64,000 nt of DNA from Chloroflexota bacterium (GTDB taxonomy: Bacteria; Chloroflexota; Anaerolineae; Aggregatilineales; UBA3940). The notes below the pieces were generated by a model. It made no database searches. It was not told where the DNA came from and worked only from the letters and a program-made list of their open reading frames with translations. Made by a program: the position numbers and the translations under genes. Each line of letters opens with the position of its first letter. Positions within the stretch are counted from its first letter, which is position 1. This document shows, piece after piece, positions 9,553 through 18,908 of the stretch. The stretch spans positions 1 to 64,000 of the forward strand of contig JAADYX010000381.1 in the NCBI GenBank assembly GCA_010092885.1, in the 5' to 3' direction.

Positions 9553-10479
9553 ATGCCTCGCAAAAAAACAACCCCACTGACTACGTTTGCCCTGATCGGT
9601 GCGGGGATCGTTGTGGGTTGGCTGGCTGTGCGTCAGGCACGCTTGGCCGCTGCTAAGGGTGAATTTGCAGGCAAGGTTGTACTGATTACTGGCGGTTCAC
9701 GCGGGATCGGCCAGGCTCTGGCTGAAGCGTTCGCAGCACAGGGTGCCTCATTAGTGCTGGCTGCTCGCAGTGCAGAGCAGCTGGAACACGTGGCGGCCAC
9801 CTGCCGGGTTTTGCATCCGCAGGTTGAAACGCTGTGTGTACCTACCGATGTCGGCGACCCGACGCAGCTTGAAAACCTGATTGACCAAACCATCGCACGC
9901 TTTGGGCGCATTGACATTCTGGTGAACAATGCGGGGATCTCACAGGGTGGACGCTTTGAGGAGGATGAAGAGCTTGGTAGGTTCCAGCGCCAAATGGAGA
10001 TCAATTTGATGGCTGCTGTCCGGCTGACCCAACTCGCACTGCCCCATATGCTCGCACGCAATACCGGTTGGATCGTGAACATCTCATCTATTATGGGGCG
10101 CTTCGGGTTTCCGTTTGTGCTTGGCTATGTGACAAGCAAGCACGCCTTGAACGGTTTCAGTGAGGGCTTGCGCCGGGAGCTGTATCATACGGATGTCCGC
10201 GTATTGTCTGTGATTGCGGGTTTTGTGGAGACTGACATGATTGCCGGAGATACGTCTCGCCTCGTACGCAGTTCGCCCTTGAGCCTCGTGACGCCCGAGC
10301 AGGTTGCACGGCAGACTCTCAACGCTGTTGCATTAGGACAGGCTCAGATATTCACCGGATGGTTCGAATCACTCATGAGCGGTCTGAATGTGTGGGTTCC
10401 CCGGTTGATGGACCATGTTTTCTTTAAGCTTGCTCCACCAGAGATGGTTGGTACAGCTTCTTCGCACTACACAGAATGA
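9553..10479 (+). CDS. Membrane-anchored short-chain dehydrogenase/reductase
   Basis: 308-residue NAD(P)-dependent oxidoreductase of the classical SDR family. It has an N-terminal membrane helix (about residues 9-26), then the Rossmann glycine motif TGGSRGIG (about 44-51), the NNAG motif, the catalytic Ser in ISSIMG and the YVTSK catalytic Tyr/Lys pair. A basic residue follows the GG of the nucleotide motif, and such residues often favour NADP(H). The long helix-rich C-terminus resembles lipid- or ketone-reducing SDRs such as the DHRS7/RDH type, so a membrane-associated lipid substrate is plausible but unproven. I start at ATG 9553 after GAGGA, discarding a 53-codon upstream extension that runs into the divergent gene. 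It may be transcribed with the next gene, 15 bases downstream. Confidence 0.88.
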   Translation: MPRKKTTPLTTFALIGAGIVVGWLAVRQARLAAAKGEFAGKVVLITGGSRGIGQALAEAFAAQGASLVLAARSAEQLEHVAATCRVLHPQVETLCVPTDVGDPTQLENLIDQTIARFGRIDILVNNAGISQGGRFEEDEELGRFQRQMEINLMAAVRLTQLALPHMLARNTGWIVNISSIMGRFGFPFVLGYVTSKHALNGFSEGLRRELYHTDVRVLSVIAGFVETDMIAGDTSRLVRSSPLSLVTPEQVARQTLNAVALGQAQIFTGWFESLMSGLNVWVPRLMDHVFFKLAPPEMVGTASSHYTE

Positions 10480-10494
10480 CCAGAGGAGAGCTTT

Positions 10495-12027
10495 ATGAGC
10501 TGCACAGCCCGAATCAAAGGCATTCCCCAGATGCCGACAGTCAATGCCCGAGGTGGACCGGCTCTGTCCTACCCGATTGTGTATCAGGCGACGGTCGGGA
10601 CAGCCAACCTACCTGTACTCGATGTGCAGGTTGATGAACAGGGGCTTGCGTTGGATGGCAAGGTCTACCGGTGGCTTAAGGTTGTGTTCCCCAACAATAC
10701 GGAAGGCTGGGTGCGTGACGACCTGATCGAGATAGCCGGAGACTGCTCCGCGTTGGGTTACAAGAACACATCCGATGCACTTGTGCTGGCATTCAGTCTC
10801 TCGCATGAAGCCCCCTCTGTAACGCTGGGCAGGCAGGGGCCTGATCAGGGAGCCGATGAGCAGGAAGTACGCGGCATCGGTGGCGATGTCTGCCTCGTCA
10901 CCCTGACGGGGGATCCGAACCTCCCGCTGGTCAACGCGCGCAGCGGGCCTGGCCCGAACCACGGCGTGATCTTCCAGATGGAGCGCGGCACGAGTCGGAT
11001 CTATGTGATCGATGTGGCCGATGACGAAAGCGGCGCAGATCACCGGTGGTTCAATCTGGCGTTTCCAAACGGTCAGACCGGGTGGATGCGCGATGATGTG
11101 ATTGCCATCCAAGGGGACTGCACACCCGTGGGCTACGAGCATCTGGATGAACCCGTGTTGGCCAGCCGCGCGCCCCGGCTTTCATCCGAACCGGTGGCGG
11201 TTGAACCAGTTGCCGGAACAGCACCTGACTCGGGATGCGAAGGCACGGTGATATCGACGATCCCAGCGAAGGTCCGCAGTGGGCCAAATGTGACCTATAA
11301 TATTGTGACGACCGTTGAACCCAATACCGTCCTTCCCATAGATGACTCACGCGCACAGGATGACGGCGGGGACTTCATCTGGCTGCTGGTCACCACGCAG
11401 GAAGGTCAGACAGGTTGGATCCGCAGCGACCTGATGCGATATCAGGGGGACTGTGCTGATTTCGGCGTGGTGGCAGCTTCCGACGATCTCTATCCTTCGC
11501 CGATGCGACGTTACTTCTTCACACAAGGGTACGGCGGGATCAACGGTCACCGTGGTTGGGATCTGGCGTTAGAGGATGAAGCCATCCTCTCCGGGCCGAT
11601 GGGCGGGCGTGTGGTCCGTGCTCACCCGTGTTCACGGTGTACACCGGATAAACCCGCCTGGCGGCATCATGGCATCCCCTATGGGGACCAAAACGCTCTG
11701 CGTGATCCCGGTTGGGGATGGGGCTATGGCAACCATGTGATCGTCCGGTACCTGCATGACCGGCTGCCACCGAGCACACGGCAGAAGCTCGCTGAGCTAG
11801 GTTTGGCAGGCCATCATCTGTACGTGGTGTATGCCCACCTGAAGGAGATGTATCCATCCGTTGGCGATGAACTGACCGCCGAGACAGAGCTTGGTACATG
11901 TGGTGATACGGGTTGGTCTTCCGGTCCGCATCTGCATCTCGAAGTTCGGGCGGGCCCCAATCCGGACAGCATGGGCTCCTGGCTGAGTTTGGCCCTGCTC
12001 GACCCGGCTGTCCTGTTTAACCGCTAG
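10495..12027 (+). CDS. Three SH3-like domains plus M23 metallopeptidase domain
   Basis: 510 residues. Three bacterial SH3-type repeats lie at about 1-85, 130-215 and 245-325, each with an NARGGP/NARSGP/VRSGP entry and a GW[VMI]R[DS]D exit, and each followed by a Cys in GDC. The C-terminal domain (about 340-505) is LysM-peptidoglycan hydrolase-like M23: GHRGWDLA supplies the HxxxD zinc ligands and HLHLEV the HxH ligands. M23 enzymes cut peptidoglycan cross-bridges or stem peptides, and SH3 domains bind wall. Oddly there is no signal peptide: the protein begins MSCTARIKG right after a good GGAGAG site, and no upstream in-frame extension is available before the SDR stop. It may use another export route, or act on released fragments. 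Confidence 0.85.
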   Translation: MSCTARIKGIPQMPTVNARGGPALSYPIVYQATVGTANLPVLDVQVDEQGLALDGKVYRWLKVVFPNNTEGWVRDDLIEIAGDCSALGYKNTSDALVLAFSLSHEAPSVTLGRQGPDQGADEQEVRGIGGDVCLVTLTGDPNLPLVNARSGPGPNHGVIFQMERGTSRIYVIDVADDESGADHRWFNLAFPNGQTGWMRDDVIAIQGDCTPVGYEHLDEPVLASRAPRLSSEPVAVEPVAGTAPDSGCEGTVISTIPAKVRSGPNVTYNIVTTVEPNTVLPIDDSRAQDDGGDFIWLLVTTQEGQTGWIRSDLMRYQGDCADFGVVAASDDLYPSPMRRYFFTQGYGGINGHRGWDLALEDEAILSGPMGGRVVRAHPCSRCTPDKPAWRHHGIPYGDQNALRDPGWGWGYGNHVIVRYLHDRLPPSTRQKLAELGLAGHHLYVVYAHLKEMYPSVGDELTAETELGTCGDTGWSSGPHLHLEVRAGPNPDSMGSWLSLALLDPAVLFNR

Positions 12028-12028
12028 G

Positions 12029-12058
12029 TTGTCTGATGGCTACCAAGCATGCTATAGT
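12029..12058 (+). promoter_or_regulatory. Probable promoter of the LysM lipoprotein gene
   Basis: TTGTCT, 18-base spacer, TATAGT, with predicted start near 12065 and a leader of about 34 bases containing GGAGG before the ATG at 12099. Confidence 0.5.
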
Positions 12059-12098
12059 GCGGACGAATATTCTGCCTTCACCCCGGAGGTTTGGCGTA

Positions 12099-12938
12099 AT
12101 GAAGAGACTTATCCATCTGCTGCTGGTCATGATTACAGCGGTGCTTGTAGTAACGGGCTGCCAGGTATCTGGGTCAGCCCCTGCCCCGGAATCCACATTC
12201 CCACCAGTTGATGTAACAGACGGCGGCGAGGCTGCGGAAGTCCCGCCGGAACCAGACGAAACCGAAGAAGACATCCCGGTGCCAACCGAAGCTGACACAC
12301 CTGATGTCTTTGGCACCCAAACTGCTGAGGCTCCCGTAGAGGAAGACGGTGGAGTCGAAGAGGGTGCGACCGACGAGGGTGATACGATCCTGCCCGGGGA
12401 TGATGAAGGCACCGCAGACACCGGTGAGGGCGAAGGTCAGGATGATGGGCTGCTGCCTACCCCAACAACGGAAGAAGGTGGACTTCCGGGCGAAGGTGAA
12501 GAAGACCAAACTGCTGAACCCACGCCCACGACGGAGATCCCCACACCACTCCCGGCTGACGCTACCGAACCACCGGCCTCATCGCCCGATGAGTGCACGT
12601 ATGTGGTACAGGCTGGTGACAATCTCTTCCGGATTGCGCAGCGGTTCGGCCTGACGACTGAGCAGTTGGCCGCCGCTAATGGCATCACCAACCCAGAGCT
12701 GATCGAAGTCGGGCAGGTGCTCAATCTGCCAATCGCGGGCTGCCCTGGCGGTGGCGATGGGGCACCGACACCCCCTGGCGGTGATGTGGCCGAGGTCTAT
12801 ATCGTGCAGCCCGGCGACAATCTTTTCCGAATCGCTTTGAGCTTTGGTTTGACGGTTGAAGAGCTGGCCGCCTTTAACAATATCACAGACCCGTCGCAGA
12901 TCTTCGTGGGCCAGGAGATTCTGATTCCGGCGCAATAG
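12099..12938 (+). CDS. LysM-domain lipoprotein
   Basis: 279 residues. Type II signal peptide MKRLIHLLLVMITAVLVVTGC with lipobox VTGC, so it is anchored by a lipidated Cys. A long acidic Glu/Thr/Pro-rich linker (about 25-175) leads to two LysM repeats (about 178-228 and 234-279), each starting YVVQAGDNLFRIA or YIVQPGDNLFRIA and ending in VGQVLNLP or VGQEILIP. LysM binds N-acetylglucosamine polymers, so this is a wall-tethering protein of unknown enzymatic role. Start chosen at the ATG after GGAGG; the frame extends 21 codons further upstream through the promoter. It follows the SH3-M23 gene, and both probably act at the cell wall. A strong terminator follows. Confidence 0.88.
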   Translation: MKRLIHLLLVMITAVLVVTGCQVSGSAPAPESTFPPVDVTDGGEAAEVPPEPDETEEDIPVPTEADTPDVFGTQTAEAPVEEDGGVEEGATDEGDTILPGDDEGTADTGEGEGQDDGLLPTPTTEEGGLPGEGEEDQTAEPTPTTEIPTPLPADATEPPASSPDECTYVVQAGDNLFRIAQRFGLTTEQLAAANGITNPELIEVGQVLNLPIAGCPGGGDGAPTPPGGDVAEVYIVQPGDNLFRIALSFGLTVEELAAFNNITDPSQIFVGQEILIPAQ

Positions 12939-12960
12939 GATCGCGTTGTTTGAGCAGCGG

Positions 12961-12994
12961 AACAAACAAGGGGCGCATTGCGCCCCTGTTGTTT
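12961..12994 (+). terminator. Intrinsic terminator after the LysM lipoprotein
   Basis: Stem AGGGGCGC / GCGCCCCT with ATT loop, extended by ACA/TGT, then GTTGTTT. It separates the lipoprotein from the Nudix operon. Confidence 0.8.
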
Positions 12995-13011
12995 AGGCCG
13001 GAGGCACACCG

Positions 13012-13557
13012 ATGAATAATGACAGCCTGCGTGAACAGATTCTCAGCAGTGAGCAGATCTTCAAAGGGCGCATAGTCGACCTGCGCATCCTGGATATTAA
13101 ACTGGCGGATGGCACTGTTACCCGGCGTGAGATGGTTTATCATCCCGGAGCCGTTGCCGTCGTTCCAATTGATCAAGATGGTAGGGTGGTGCTTGTTCAC
13201 CAATATCGTCATGGGGCAAGTGGTGTTCTGCTGGAGCTGCCAGCAGGAGGCCTCTACCCGGGTGAGGATCCGATTGAGGCAGCCAAGCGTGAGCTGCAAG
13301 AAGAGATCGGGTATGTGCCACGCCAACTGACCCACCTGGGCAGCTACCATGTAGCGGCAGCCTATACGACCGAGGCAATCACAATCTACCTTGGGCGGGA
13401 TCTTATCCCGTCACGTCTCAAGGCAGACTACGACGAGCGTCTCATCGTGGAGCGGATCGCATTTAACGAGGCCTTGCGTATGGCTGAGACCAATGAGATC
13501 AGGGATGCCAAGACCATTATTGGTCTGATGTGGGCCGTACGTTATCTTGAGAGTTGA
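13012..13557 (+). CDS. Nudix hydrolase, ADP-ribose pyrophosphatase type
   Basis: 181 residues. The Nudix box is complete (about 78-100: GGLYPGE, then REL-EEIGY), giving the metal-binding Glu residues for hydrolysis of nucleoside diphosphate-X compounds. The upstream LPAGG and the VRQYRHG-like VHQYRHGASG are typical of the ADP-ribose pyrophosphatase (NudF) subfamily, so ADP-ribose or a related sugar nucleotide is the likely substrate. Clear GGAGG site before the ATG. It heads a three-gene unit with the next two genes (gaps of 3 and -1 bases). Confidence 0.87.
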   Translation: MNNDSLREQILSSEQIFKGRIVDLRILDIKLADGTVTRREMVYHPGAVAVVPIDQDGRVVLVHQYRHGASGVLLELPAGGLYPGEDPIEAAKRELQEEIGYVPRQLTHLGSYHVAAAYTTEAITIYLGRDLIPSRLKADYDERLIVERIAFNEALRMAETNEIRDAKTIIGLMWAVRYLES

Positions 13558-13560
13558 GCG

Positions 13561-13899
13561 GTGGACGAGCAGCGTATTGCCCTGGAAAACGCATTTATCC
13601 TTGAAAATCGGCTGAACATTGCACGTTTCGGCCCGGAACAGTTTGCGCAGCAGGGTGAAAAGGGTGTGGTGCTTGTTCAACCGGTGCAAGGCGAAACAGC
13701 GGAAGTGCGGTACCTTACGATCAGTGCCTTGCAAAATGCCGGTCTGGTGGGGAAGGATGGTCCGCCCATTCAGCAGTCGGTGACGCAAGCGTTAGAGCAG
13801 TACGATCCCTACCAGCAGATCGTGCTGGTGTTCTTGTATGCTGGTGATGGAACGGTATATTTGCTGGATATCGAAGAGCTGGAGCAGGAAGACTCTTAA
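13561..13899 (+). CDS. Small conserved-looking protein of unknown function
   Basis: 112 residues, GTG start three bases after the Nudix stop. No membrane segment, signal peptide or cysteines; the sequence is soluble, mixed alpha/beta by eye, and ends acidic (EELEQEDS). I recognise no family. The stop overlaps the start of the next gene (TAATG), so it is translated as part of this unit. I accept it as real because of the tight fit between two genes and the absence of a competing frame. Confidence 0.7.
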   Translation: MDEQRIALENAFILENRLNIARFGPEQFAQQGEKGVVLVQPVQGETAEVRYLTISALQNAGLVGKDGPPIQQSVTQALEQYDPYQQIVLVFLYAGDGTVYLLDIEELEQEDS

Positions 13900-14972
13900 T
13901 GAAGAAGTGGCAGCAGTGGTTGTTATTTGCTGTGGGTATCGCGGTCAGTGCGATCTTTTTAGCCCTGGCCTTACGCGGCCTCAACCTGCGCGAAGTATGG
14001 ATCGACATGAGGCAGGCACGTTACGGTTGGCTGATCCCTGGTGTGGCCGTGTACTTCATTGCGGTCTGGGGAAGAACGTGGCGATGGCACTATCTGCTGC
14101 GACCGGTGAAGCGCATCAGCCTTAAGGCGATGTTCCCGGTAGTGGTAATCGGCTATATGGGCAACAATGTCTACCCTCTACGCGCGGGTGAAGTGATCCG
14201 GGCCTACGTGCTCAAGCGCAATGAGGATGTCAGCATCAGTGCTTCGTTGGCTACGATCATTGTGGAGCGCATCTTTGACGGGCTGGTCATGTTGATCTTC
14301 GTGTTTGCAGCCCTGCCCTTTGCCCCCATTCCGGCGCCATTTGACCAGATCGTGCTCTATATGACGGGGCTTTTCTTTGGCGCGCTGCTGGTCTTCTTCT
14401 TATTGGCTCTCAGGCCAGCGTTTACCCGCAAATTGTATACAGGCATCTTCAACCGGCTCATCCCCGTTGAGGCCCTGCGCGATAAGACAATTGACCTGGC
14501 TGATCGCTTTATGGACGGCCTGGCCTCGCTGCGCAGTCCGGGAGATATGCTGATGATCCTCGTGACGTCAGTATTTATCTGGCTGACGGAGACAGGCAAA
14601 TATTGGTTCGTAATGCATGCCTTTGATTTCCAGGTGAGCTTTTTCGTCCTGATGTTGATGACGGCTGTTGTCAATCTCGCGACTACACTGCCGAGCTCCC
14701 CTGGTTATGTGGGCACATTCCATGAGCCAGGCATCGAGATATTGAAGGTCTTTGGGGTGCCTGCCAACACCGCAGCAGCCTATACCGTGGTACTGCACGC
14801 GGCGCTGTGGCTGCCGATCACCTTGCTGGGCGGCTTCTACATGATCAGGCAGGGGGTACGCTGGCGGGATTTTGCCGAGGCATCACGCAGTGTTGAACAG
14901 CTAAATGAGGCGGACCACGATAGTCAGGTACCGCAGTCCGCCCCGGCGGGTTCGTCTATGGGGACGCGATGA
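13899..14972 (+). CDS. Lysylphosphatidylglycerol synthase-type membrane protein (UPF0104/flippase-like)
   Basis: 357 residues with about eight hydrophobic helices and the family signatures GYMGNNVYPLRAGE (about 83-96) and LPSSPGYVGTFH (about 265-276). Members of this superfamily are the flippase domain of MprF or stand-alone proteins in glycolipid synthesis (AglD-like); the aminoacyl-transferase domain of MprF is absent. A role in lipid-linked intermediate transport is therefore inferred only. The C-terminal 35 residues are polar and probably cytoplasmic. It converges with the lipoprotein gene on the other strand, sharing 17 bases. Confidence 0.82.
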   Translation: MKKWQQWLLFAVGIAVSAIFLALALRGLNLREVWIDMRQARYGWLIPGVAVYFIAVWGRTWRWHYLLRPVKRISLKAMFPVVVIGYMGNNVYPLRAGEVIRAYVLKRNEDVSISASLATIIVERIFDGLVMLIFVFAALPFAPIPAPFDQIVLYMTGLFFGALLVFFLLALRPAFTRKLYTGIFNRLIPVEALRDKTIDLADRFMDGLASLRSPGDMLMILVTSVFIWLTETGKYWFVMHAFDFQVSFFVLMLMTAVVNLATTLPSSPGYVGTFHEPGIEILKVFGVPANTAAAYTVVLHAALWLPITLLGGFYMIRQGVRWRDFAEASRSVEQLNEADHDSQVPQSAPAGSSMGTR

Positions 14973-15648
14973 CCAATGAGCCCACCGTGTCGTCGAGCAC
15001 GCGCAGGTTGGGGGTAAAGCTTTCCGGTGGTTGCCCCTCTGTCTGAGTACCCGATTCAGGATGCGAGACCGGGAATATGCCCAGTATGTACGAGGTTCCA
15101 TCCGTGGTCAGACCCTGAAAGACGTATACCAGCCCCATATCGGCCAACGGTCCATCATCAATTTGTGTGACATAGCGAATGCCTTCCCCTACCGGGAAGG
15201 TAATTTGCTGCTGTTGGGCAGCAAAAGTACTTGTGCCACCCGGATCAGGAATGGACAGTGATGCGGCGTCGGCTGAACCATCCAGCACGGCCCGCAGCGG
15301 AGCAAAAACGCCCGGTGATATCGCTTCAAAGTCGGCCACTGGATAGATGGTCAGCCGTGGGATACCAATCGGGTACCCATTGAATTCGAACTCCAATGTT
15401 GACGGCAGAGTCTCCGTCGCCGGAAGGGGCCTGTAGTCTACTGACCGGACAAATCCCGGTTCAACGTAGAAACGCACATCCTCAAACGCCGTGTTAGGCG
15501 CTGGCGCTGGCTGCTCTTCGACTGTCTCCGGCTGCTGTTCAACGATTTCCGCTGTTGGGCGCAAAGGGCTGAAGTTCACTTCTGGGGTGGGGTCAGTGCC
15601 GCAGGCGGCCAACCACACAACGATAACTGCTGCTACCCACTGCCGCAT
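14956..15648 (-). CDS. Predicted lipoprotein of unknown function
   Basis: 230 residues starting MRQWVAAVIVVWLAACG, a short lipoprotein signal with lipobox LAAC. A Glu/Pro-rich linker (about 25-50) precedes a globular beta-rich domain (about 55-230) with FVRSVDYRPLPAT and a repeated pattern of YPxADF. I recognise no catalytic motif. The opposite-strand gene at 13899 overlaps its 3' end by 17 bases. It starts eight bases after the aminotransferase stop on the same strand and so may be co-transcribed. Confidence 0.78.
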   Translation of the reverse strand: MRQWVAAVIVVWLAACGTDPTPEVNFSPLRPTAEIVEQQPETVEEQPAPAPNTAFEDVRFYVEPGFVRSVDYRPLPATETLPSTLEFEFNGYPIGIPRLTIYPVADFEAISPGVFAPLRAVLDGSADAASLSIPDPGGTSTFAAQQQQITFPVGEGIRYVTQIDDGPLADMGLVYVFQGLTTDGTSYILGIFPVSHPESGTQTEGQPPESFTPNLRVLDDTVGSLVIASP

Positions 15649-15656
15649 GGCCTCTC

Positions 15657-16838
15657 CTAACTGATAACATCCAGTTCTTTACCGACCTTTTCAAACGCGG
15701 CCAATCCAACCTCCAAATCAGAAGGTGAGTGAGCGGCTGTGTTCATCACACGGATGCGTGCCTTGCCACGCGGCACCGTAGGATAGGCGATGGCCATGGC
15801 AAAGACACCTTCCTCAAACAAGCGTTTGCTGAAAGTTTGTGCGAGCTCTGCTTCGCCGAGCATGACAGGCACAATGGGTGTGACTGTGTGACCTGTATCA
15901 AAACCGAGTTTGTTCATCTCGGTTTTGAACCACTCAGCATTGGACCACAGGCGGTCGACCTGTTCAGTGCTTTCTTCGAGCAGATCGATGGCAGCGATAC
16001 AGGCCGCAACGTCAGGTATTGTCATGGCGGAGGAAAACAGGAATGGGCGGGCGCGCTGCTTCATCCAATCGATGATCTCTTGGCGGCCAGCGATAACGCC
16101 GCCAACAACGCCAAATGCCTTGGACATGGTGCCGATCTCGACATCAACTTTGCCGTGCAGCCCAAAATGGTCCACAATGCCACGTCCACCTGTGCCGAGT
16201 ACACCTTCGCCGTGTGCATCGTCAACCATCAGGATACAACCATGTTCATGGGCGATTTCATACAAGTCAGGCAGAGGTGCGATATCGCCATCCATGCTGA
16301 ACACGCCGTCGGTAACGATTAAGCATCGGCCTGTGATCTCGGTCTCAGCTAATTTGGCGCGCAGGTCGTCGGGATCCGCATGATTGAAGCGAACCACTTG
16401 AGCACGGGAGAGACGGCATCCATCAATGATGCTGGCATGGTTCAACTCATCAGAGAAGATGACATCTTGCTTGCCGACAAGCGCCGGAATAGCAGCCAGA
16501 TTGGCGGTGAACCCGCTCTGAGTTGTCACAGCGGCTTCCACCCCTTTGAACCGCGCCAGGCGGTCTTCCAGCGTGTTGTGGAGGCTCATAGTACCGGCAA
16601 TGGTTCGTACTGCACCTGGCCCAATACCGTATTCATCTATCGCCTGTTTGGCAGCTTCCTTGAGCCGAGGGTGGTTGGCCAGGCCAAGGTAGTTGTTCGC
16701 GCAGAAATTGAGCACCCTGCGGCCATCGATTTCAACCCAGCCTTCCATCGGGCTCTCAATGGTGCGGATTGTGTTGAATAGACCTTGCTCTTTCAGTGAG
16801 GTGATCTCTTCGTTCAGGTAGGCGGTTGGGGTCGCCAT
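15657..16838 (-). CDS. kbl: Glycine C-acetyltransferase (2-amino-3-ketobutyrate CoA ligase)-like PLP enzyme
   Basis: 393 residues of the alpha-oxoamine synthase family (Kbl, BioF, ALAS, SPT), which condense an amino acid with an acyl-CoA. Visible features: [16 protein letters not shown] near 49-64, [10 protein letters not shown], the cofactor Asp in [10 protein letters not shown], and the PLP Lys in GTMSKAFG (about 240). Length and the N-terminal block [19 protein letters not shown] best fit Kbl, which splits 2-amino-3-oxobutyrate into glycine and acetyl-CoA. No threonine dehydrogenase lies nearby, so BioF or another member cannot be excluded. Start chosen at ATG 16838 after AAGGAG; the upstream 36-codon extension runs into the divergent promoter region. 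Confidence 0.85.
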   Translation of the reverse strand: MATPTAYLNEEITSLKEQGLFNTIRTIESPMEGWVEIDGRRVLNFCANNYLGLANHPRLKEAAKQAIDEYGIGPGAVRTIAGTMSLHNTLEDRLARFKGVEAAVTTQSGFTANLAAIPALVGKQDVIFSDELNHASIIDGCRLSRAQVVRFNHADPDDLRAKLAETEITGRCLIVTDGVFSMDGDIAPLPDLYEIAHEHGCILMVDDAHGEGVLGTGGRGIVDHFGLHGKVDVEIGTMSKAFGVVGGVIAGRQEIIDWMKQRARPFLFSSAMTIPDVAACIAAIDLLEESTEQVDRLWSNAEWFKTEMNKLGFDTGHTVTPIVPVMLGEAELAQTFSKRLFEEGVFAMAIAYPTVPRGKARIRVMNTAAHSPSDLEVGLAAFEKVGKELDVIS

Positions 16839-16944
16839 TTGAACTCCTTGAGGTATTATTTTGTCGCTTGATAGGTGCATTGTACACTGCTGTGTGGAAA
16901 GTCGCATCGTATCGTTGAACACACAAATGATGGATTTTGGGACC

Positions 16945-18540
16945 ATGGAAAATAAACAGCCAAGCGATCCAGCATCTGCCCCCGCACAGCCACATCGCCG
17001 CCGACTTGTATTAGAAGTGTTTCTCGTCTTCTTGGCTTTCCTTGCGATCTATCTGATAACAGCAAGTGATGCCGCATGGCACACTGATGGCCTTGTGCGG
17101 ATGTATGTGGCTCGCAACCTTCTAGAATACGGCGACCCCATTTTGCGAGAAGCTGAGCAAGGTGAGGTCTCAGCAACGGTGTGGGCTGTCACTGGGCACG
17201 ATGGTCGATTCTATAGCTTCTATGGGCTGGGGCACTCTTTGTTCATTATGCCTGGCTATGCGCTTGCTAATTGGATTGAGCAAAGTATAGGAGGAATCCC
17301 GTACATTTGGGATGAGCACCGCTTTTTCTTAGGGATGCTAGCACCTGTTTTGTCAGCGTTGGTGGCGTCGTCGGTTTTCGCGACCACATCGTTGCTGGGG
17401 TACCGTCGCTCAAGCGCCCTATTAACGGCAGGCGTTGTGGGCCTGGCTACAATAATCTGGCCCAATGCGCGTGATTTGCAAGATAATCTACTGGAAACCA
17501 GTCTCATCATGGTGTCAATTGCTTTGCTGGTTGCCCATCATCGCTTCCCCGAGCTTAAATGGCCCCCTCTTGTGGCTGGTGCCTCGTTTGGCCTGGCATT
17601 TGTGACACGCTCATCGGCAGCATTGGCCTTCCCAGGTTTGATGCTCATCTTGATTATGCCCACCCTTCTTGAAGAGAGGGCGTTGAGCCAGAAACTTCTG
17701 ACCGCAGCCGTGCTGTTTGGTCTCGGGGCTTTGCTGACGGCATGGATCTGGCCCGTGTACAACCAAGTGCGCTTTGGCGATCCGATGGAAACTGGCTATT
17801 CACAAATGTTCTTGCGCGACGCTCCAGCACCCGGCCAGCCCCTTCTGCCCGGGTTGGCGACATGGCTGTTTAGTCCATGGCATGGGCTGCTTATTTACAC
17901 GCCGCTGCTTCTCCTACTGCCGTTCCTTGCCAGACACTTCGCAGAGAATCGGGTTGGGCTGTGGGTATTGGTCGGCGGCATACTGACACTCATTTCTGTG
18001 ACATTGTTCTATTCAACGTTCAGGGGCCTTGGGAAATGGACATACGGCCCAGGCTACTTGATGATGGGCATTCCCTGGGTATTGGTGACTCTTGTCGTGT
18101 TCTTTGAGAACTTCAAAAACATGATGTTGAGTGTGCGCGTGTTGGGAACCATTCTGCTAGGACTCAATGTGATTGCAACCTTGCCAGGTGTCTTTCTACC
18201 GATCGGCTACGCTGCACTGTACATTGGTCAACAGATTTCCCTCCAAGGTGGCGACGATCTCTCGTGGATACCCATGATATATTCGCCAATTGTCACGATG
18301 GGAGAACAAAGTATTCAAGCTATCGGTAATGTGCTCAGCGGGCGCGCAGCAACTTTCGACGTGATCCCTAATTCGGCGACATGGCTGGAGAGTTTCGTGG
18401 GCCTAAATGCACCAGACTGGTGGTGGGTGATGATCTTCTACCGTGGCTTCCGGCCGATAATCCTGATTCCGATGGGGCTGCTTGCCAGCGTCGCTGTGAC
18501 CCTTTTCTTTTTGCTGCGTCTCCCCGAACCTGAGTCTTAG
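16945..18540 (+). CDS. Polytopic membrane protein, GT-C-like, paralogue A
   Basis: About 531 residues from ATG 16945 (alternative ATG at 16927; the first visible start codon, TTG 16861, would overlap the kbl promoter region). A short cytoplasmic N-terminus is followed by ten or more hydrophobic helices. The first external loop, after the first helix, carries the acidic patch [20 protein letters not shown], where GT-C enzymes of the PMT type have catalytic Asp residues. That position makes a lipid-linked sugar transferase likely, but no family match can be confirmed by eye. Clearly paralogous to the gene at 18909: shared blocks include [19 protein letters not shown][15 protein letters not shown] and [10 protein letters not shown]. 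The pair may form a complex or a duplicated pathway step. Confidence 0.75.
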   Translation: MENKQPSDPASAPAQPHRRRLVLEVFLVFLAFLAIYLITASDAAWHTDGLVRMYVARNLLEYGDPILREAEQGEVSATVWAVTGHDGRFYSFYGLGHSLFIMPGYALANWIEQSIGGIPYIWDEHRFFLGMLAPVLSALVASSVFATTSLLGYRRSSALLTAGVVGLATIIWPNARDLQDNLLETSLIMVSIALLVAHHRFPELKWPPLVAGASFGLAFVTRSSAALAFPGLMLILIMPTLLEERALSQKLLTAAVLFGLGALLTAWIWPVYNQVRFGDPMETGYSQMFLRDAPAPGQPLLPGLATWLFSPWHGLLIYTPLLLLLPFLARHFAENRVGLWVLVGGILTLISVTLFYSTFRGLGKWTYGPGYLMMGIPWVLVTLVVFFENFKNMMLSVRVLGTILLGLNVIATLPGVFLPIGYAALYIGQQISLQGGDDLSWIPMIYSPIVTMGEQSIQAIGNVLSGRAATFDVIPNSATWLESFVGLNAPDWWWVMIFYRGFRPIILIPMGLLASVAVTLFFLLRLPEPES

Positions 18541-18866
18541 CGGTCATCGCCGCTGCCATGAAGCTGCCCACGTGCGCCGCGTGAGGCAAGTTTCTTGAGA
18601 TTGCTTGAAGCAATATCGTCCAGATTAAGGCCCAGTTCGTCGGCCAGCATAGCAACGTACCACAGCACATCCCCCAATTCCTTTTTGATAGCTGCAACTG
18701 CTGCGGGCGAAAACTCGCCATTCTGGTCGCGGATGACTTTTTTGACCTTTTCACATACTTCGCCGGCTTCCCCAGCCAGGCCAAGCGTTGGATAAATCGG
18801 ATTGCTGCCCCGCTCGGGGTAGCGGGCGGTATCTGCAGCGCGTTTCTGATAGGTATTCAGATCCAT
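18537..18866 (-). CDS. MazG-like nucleotide pyrophosphohydrolase
   Basis: 109 residues of the all-alpha NTP pyrophosphatase superfamily. The metal-binding pattern is present: GEAGEVCEK (ExxE) at about 32-40 and KELGDVLWY (ExxD) at about 62-70. Such proteins hydrolyse non-canonical or damaged NTPs/dNTPs to monophosphates. The tail [12 protein letters not shown] is polar. It overlaps the end of the membrane gene 16945 by 4 bases tail-to-tail and is divergent from the paralogue at 18909, so it sits exactly between the two duplicated genes. Confidence 0.87.
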   Translation of the reverse strand: MDLNTYQKRAADTARYPERGSNPIYPTLGLAGEAGEVCEKVKKVIRDQNGEFSPAAVAAIKKELGDVLWYVAMLADELGLNLDDIASSNLKKLASRGARGQLHGSGDDR

Positions 18867-18908
18867 GGTATGCTTACTCCGTTTTGTTACGTCATTGAGG
18901 GAAAGCTA

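Noticed and set aside
12180-12590. Repetitive-looking acidic Glu/Thr/Pro stretch considered as a tandem repeat or CRISPR
   Set aside because: It is the coding linker of the LysM lipoprotein; no regular unit or spacer spacing is present. The same applies to the Thr/Pro linkers near 21150-21400 and 38900-39170.
15657-16838. Assignment as 5-aminolevulinate synthase or 8-amino-7-oxononanoate synthase
   Set aside because: N-terminal block and length fit Kbl better, and no haem or biotin gene is adjacent; still kept as an alternative in the annotation.
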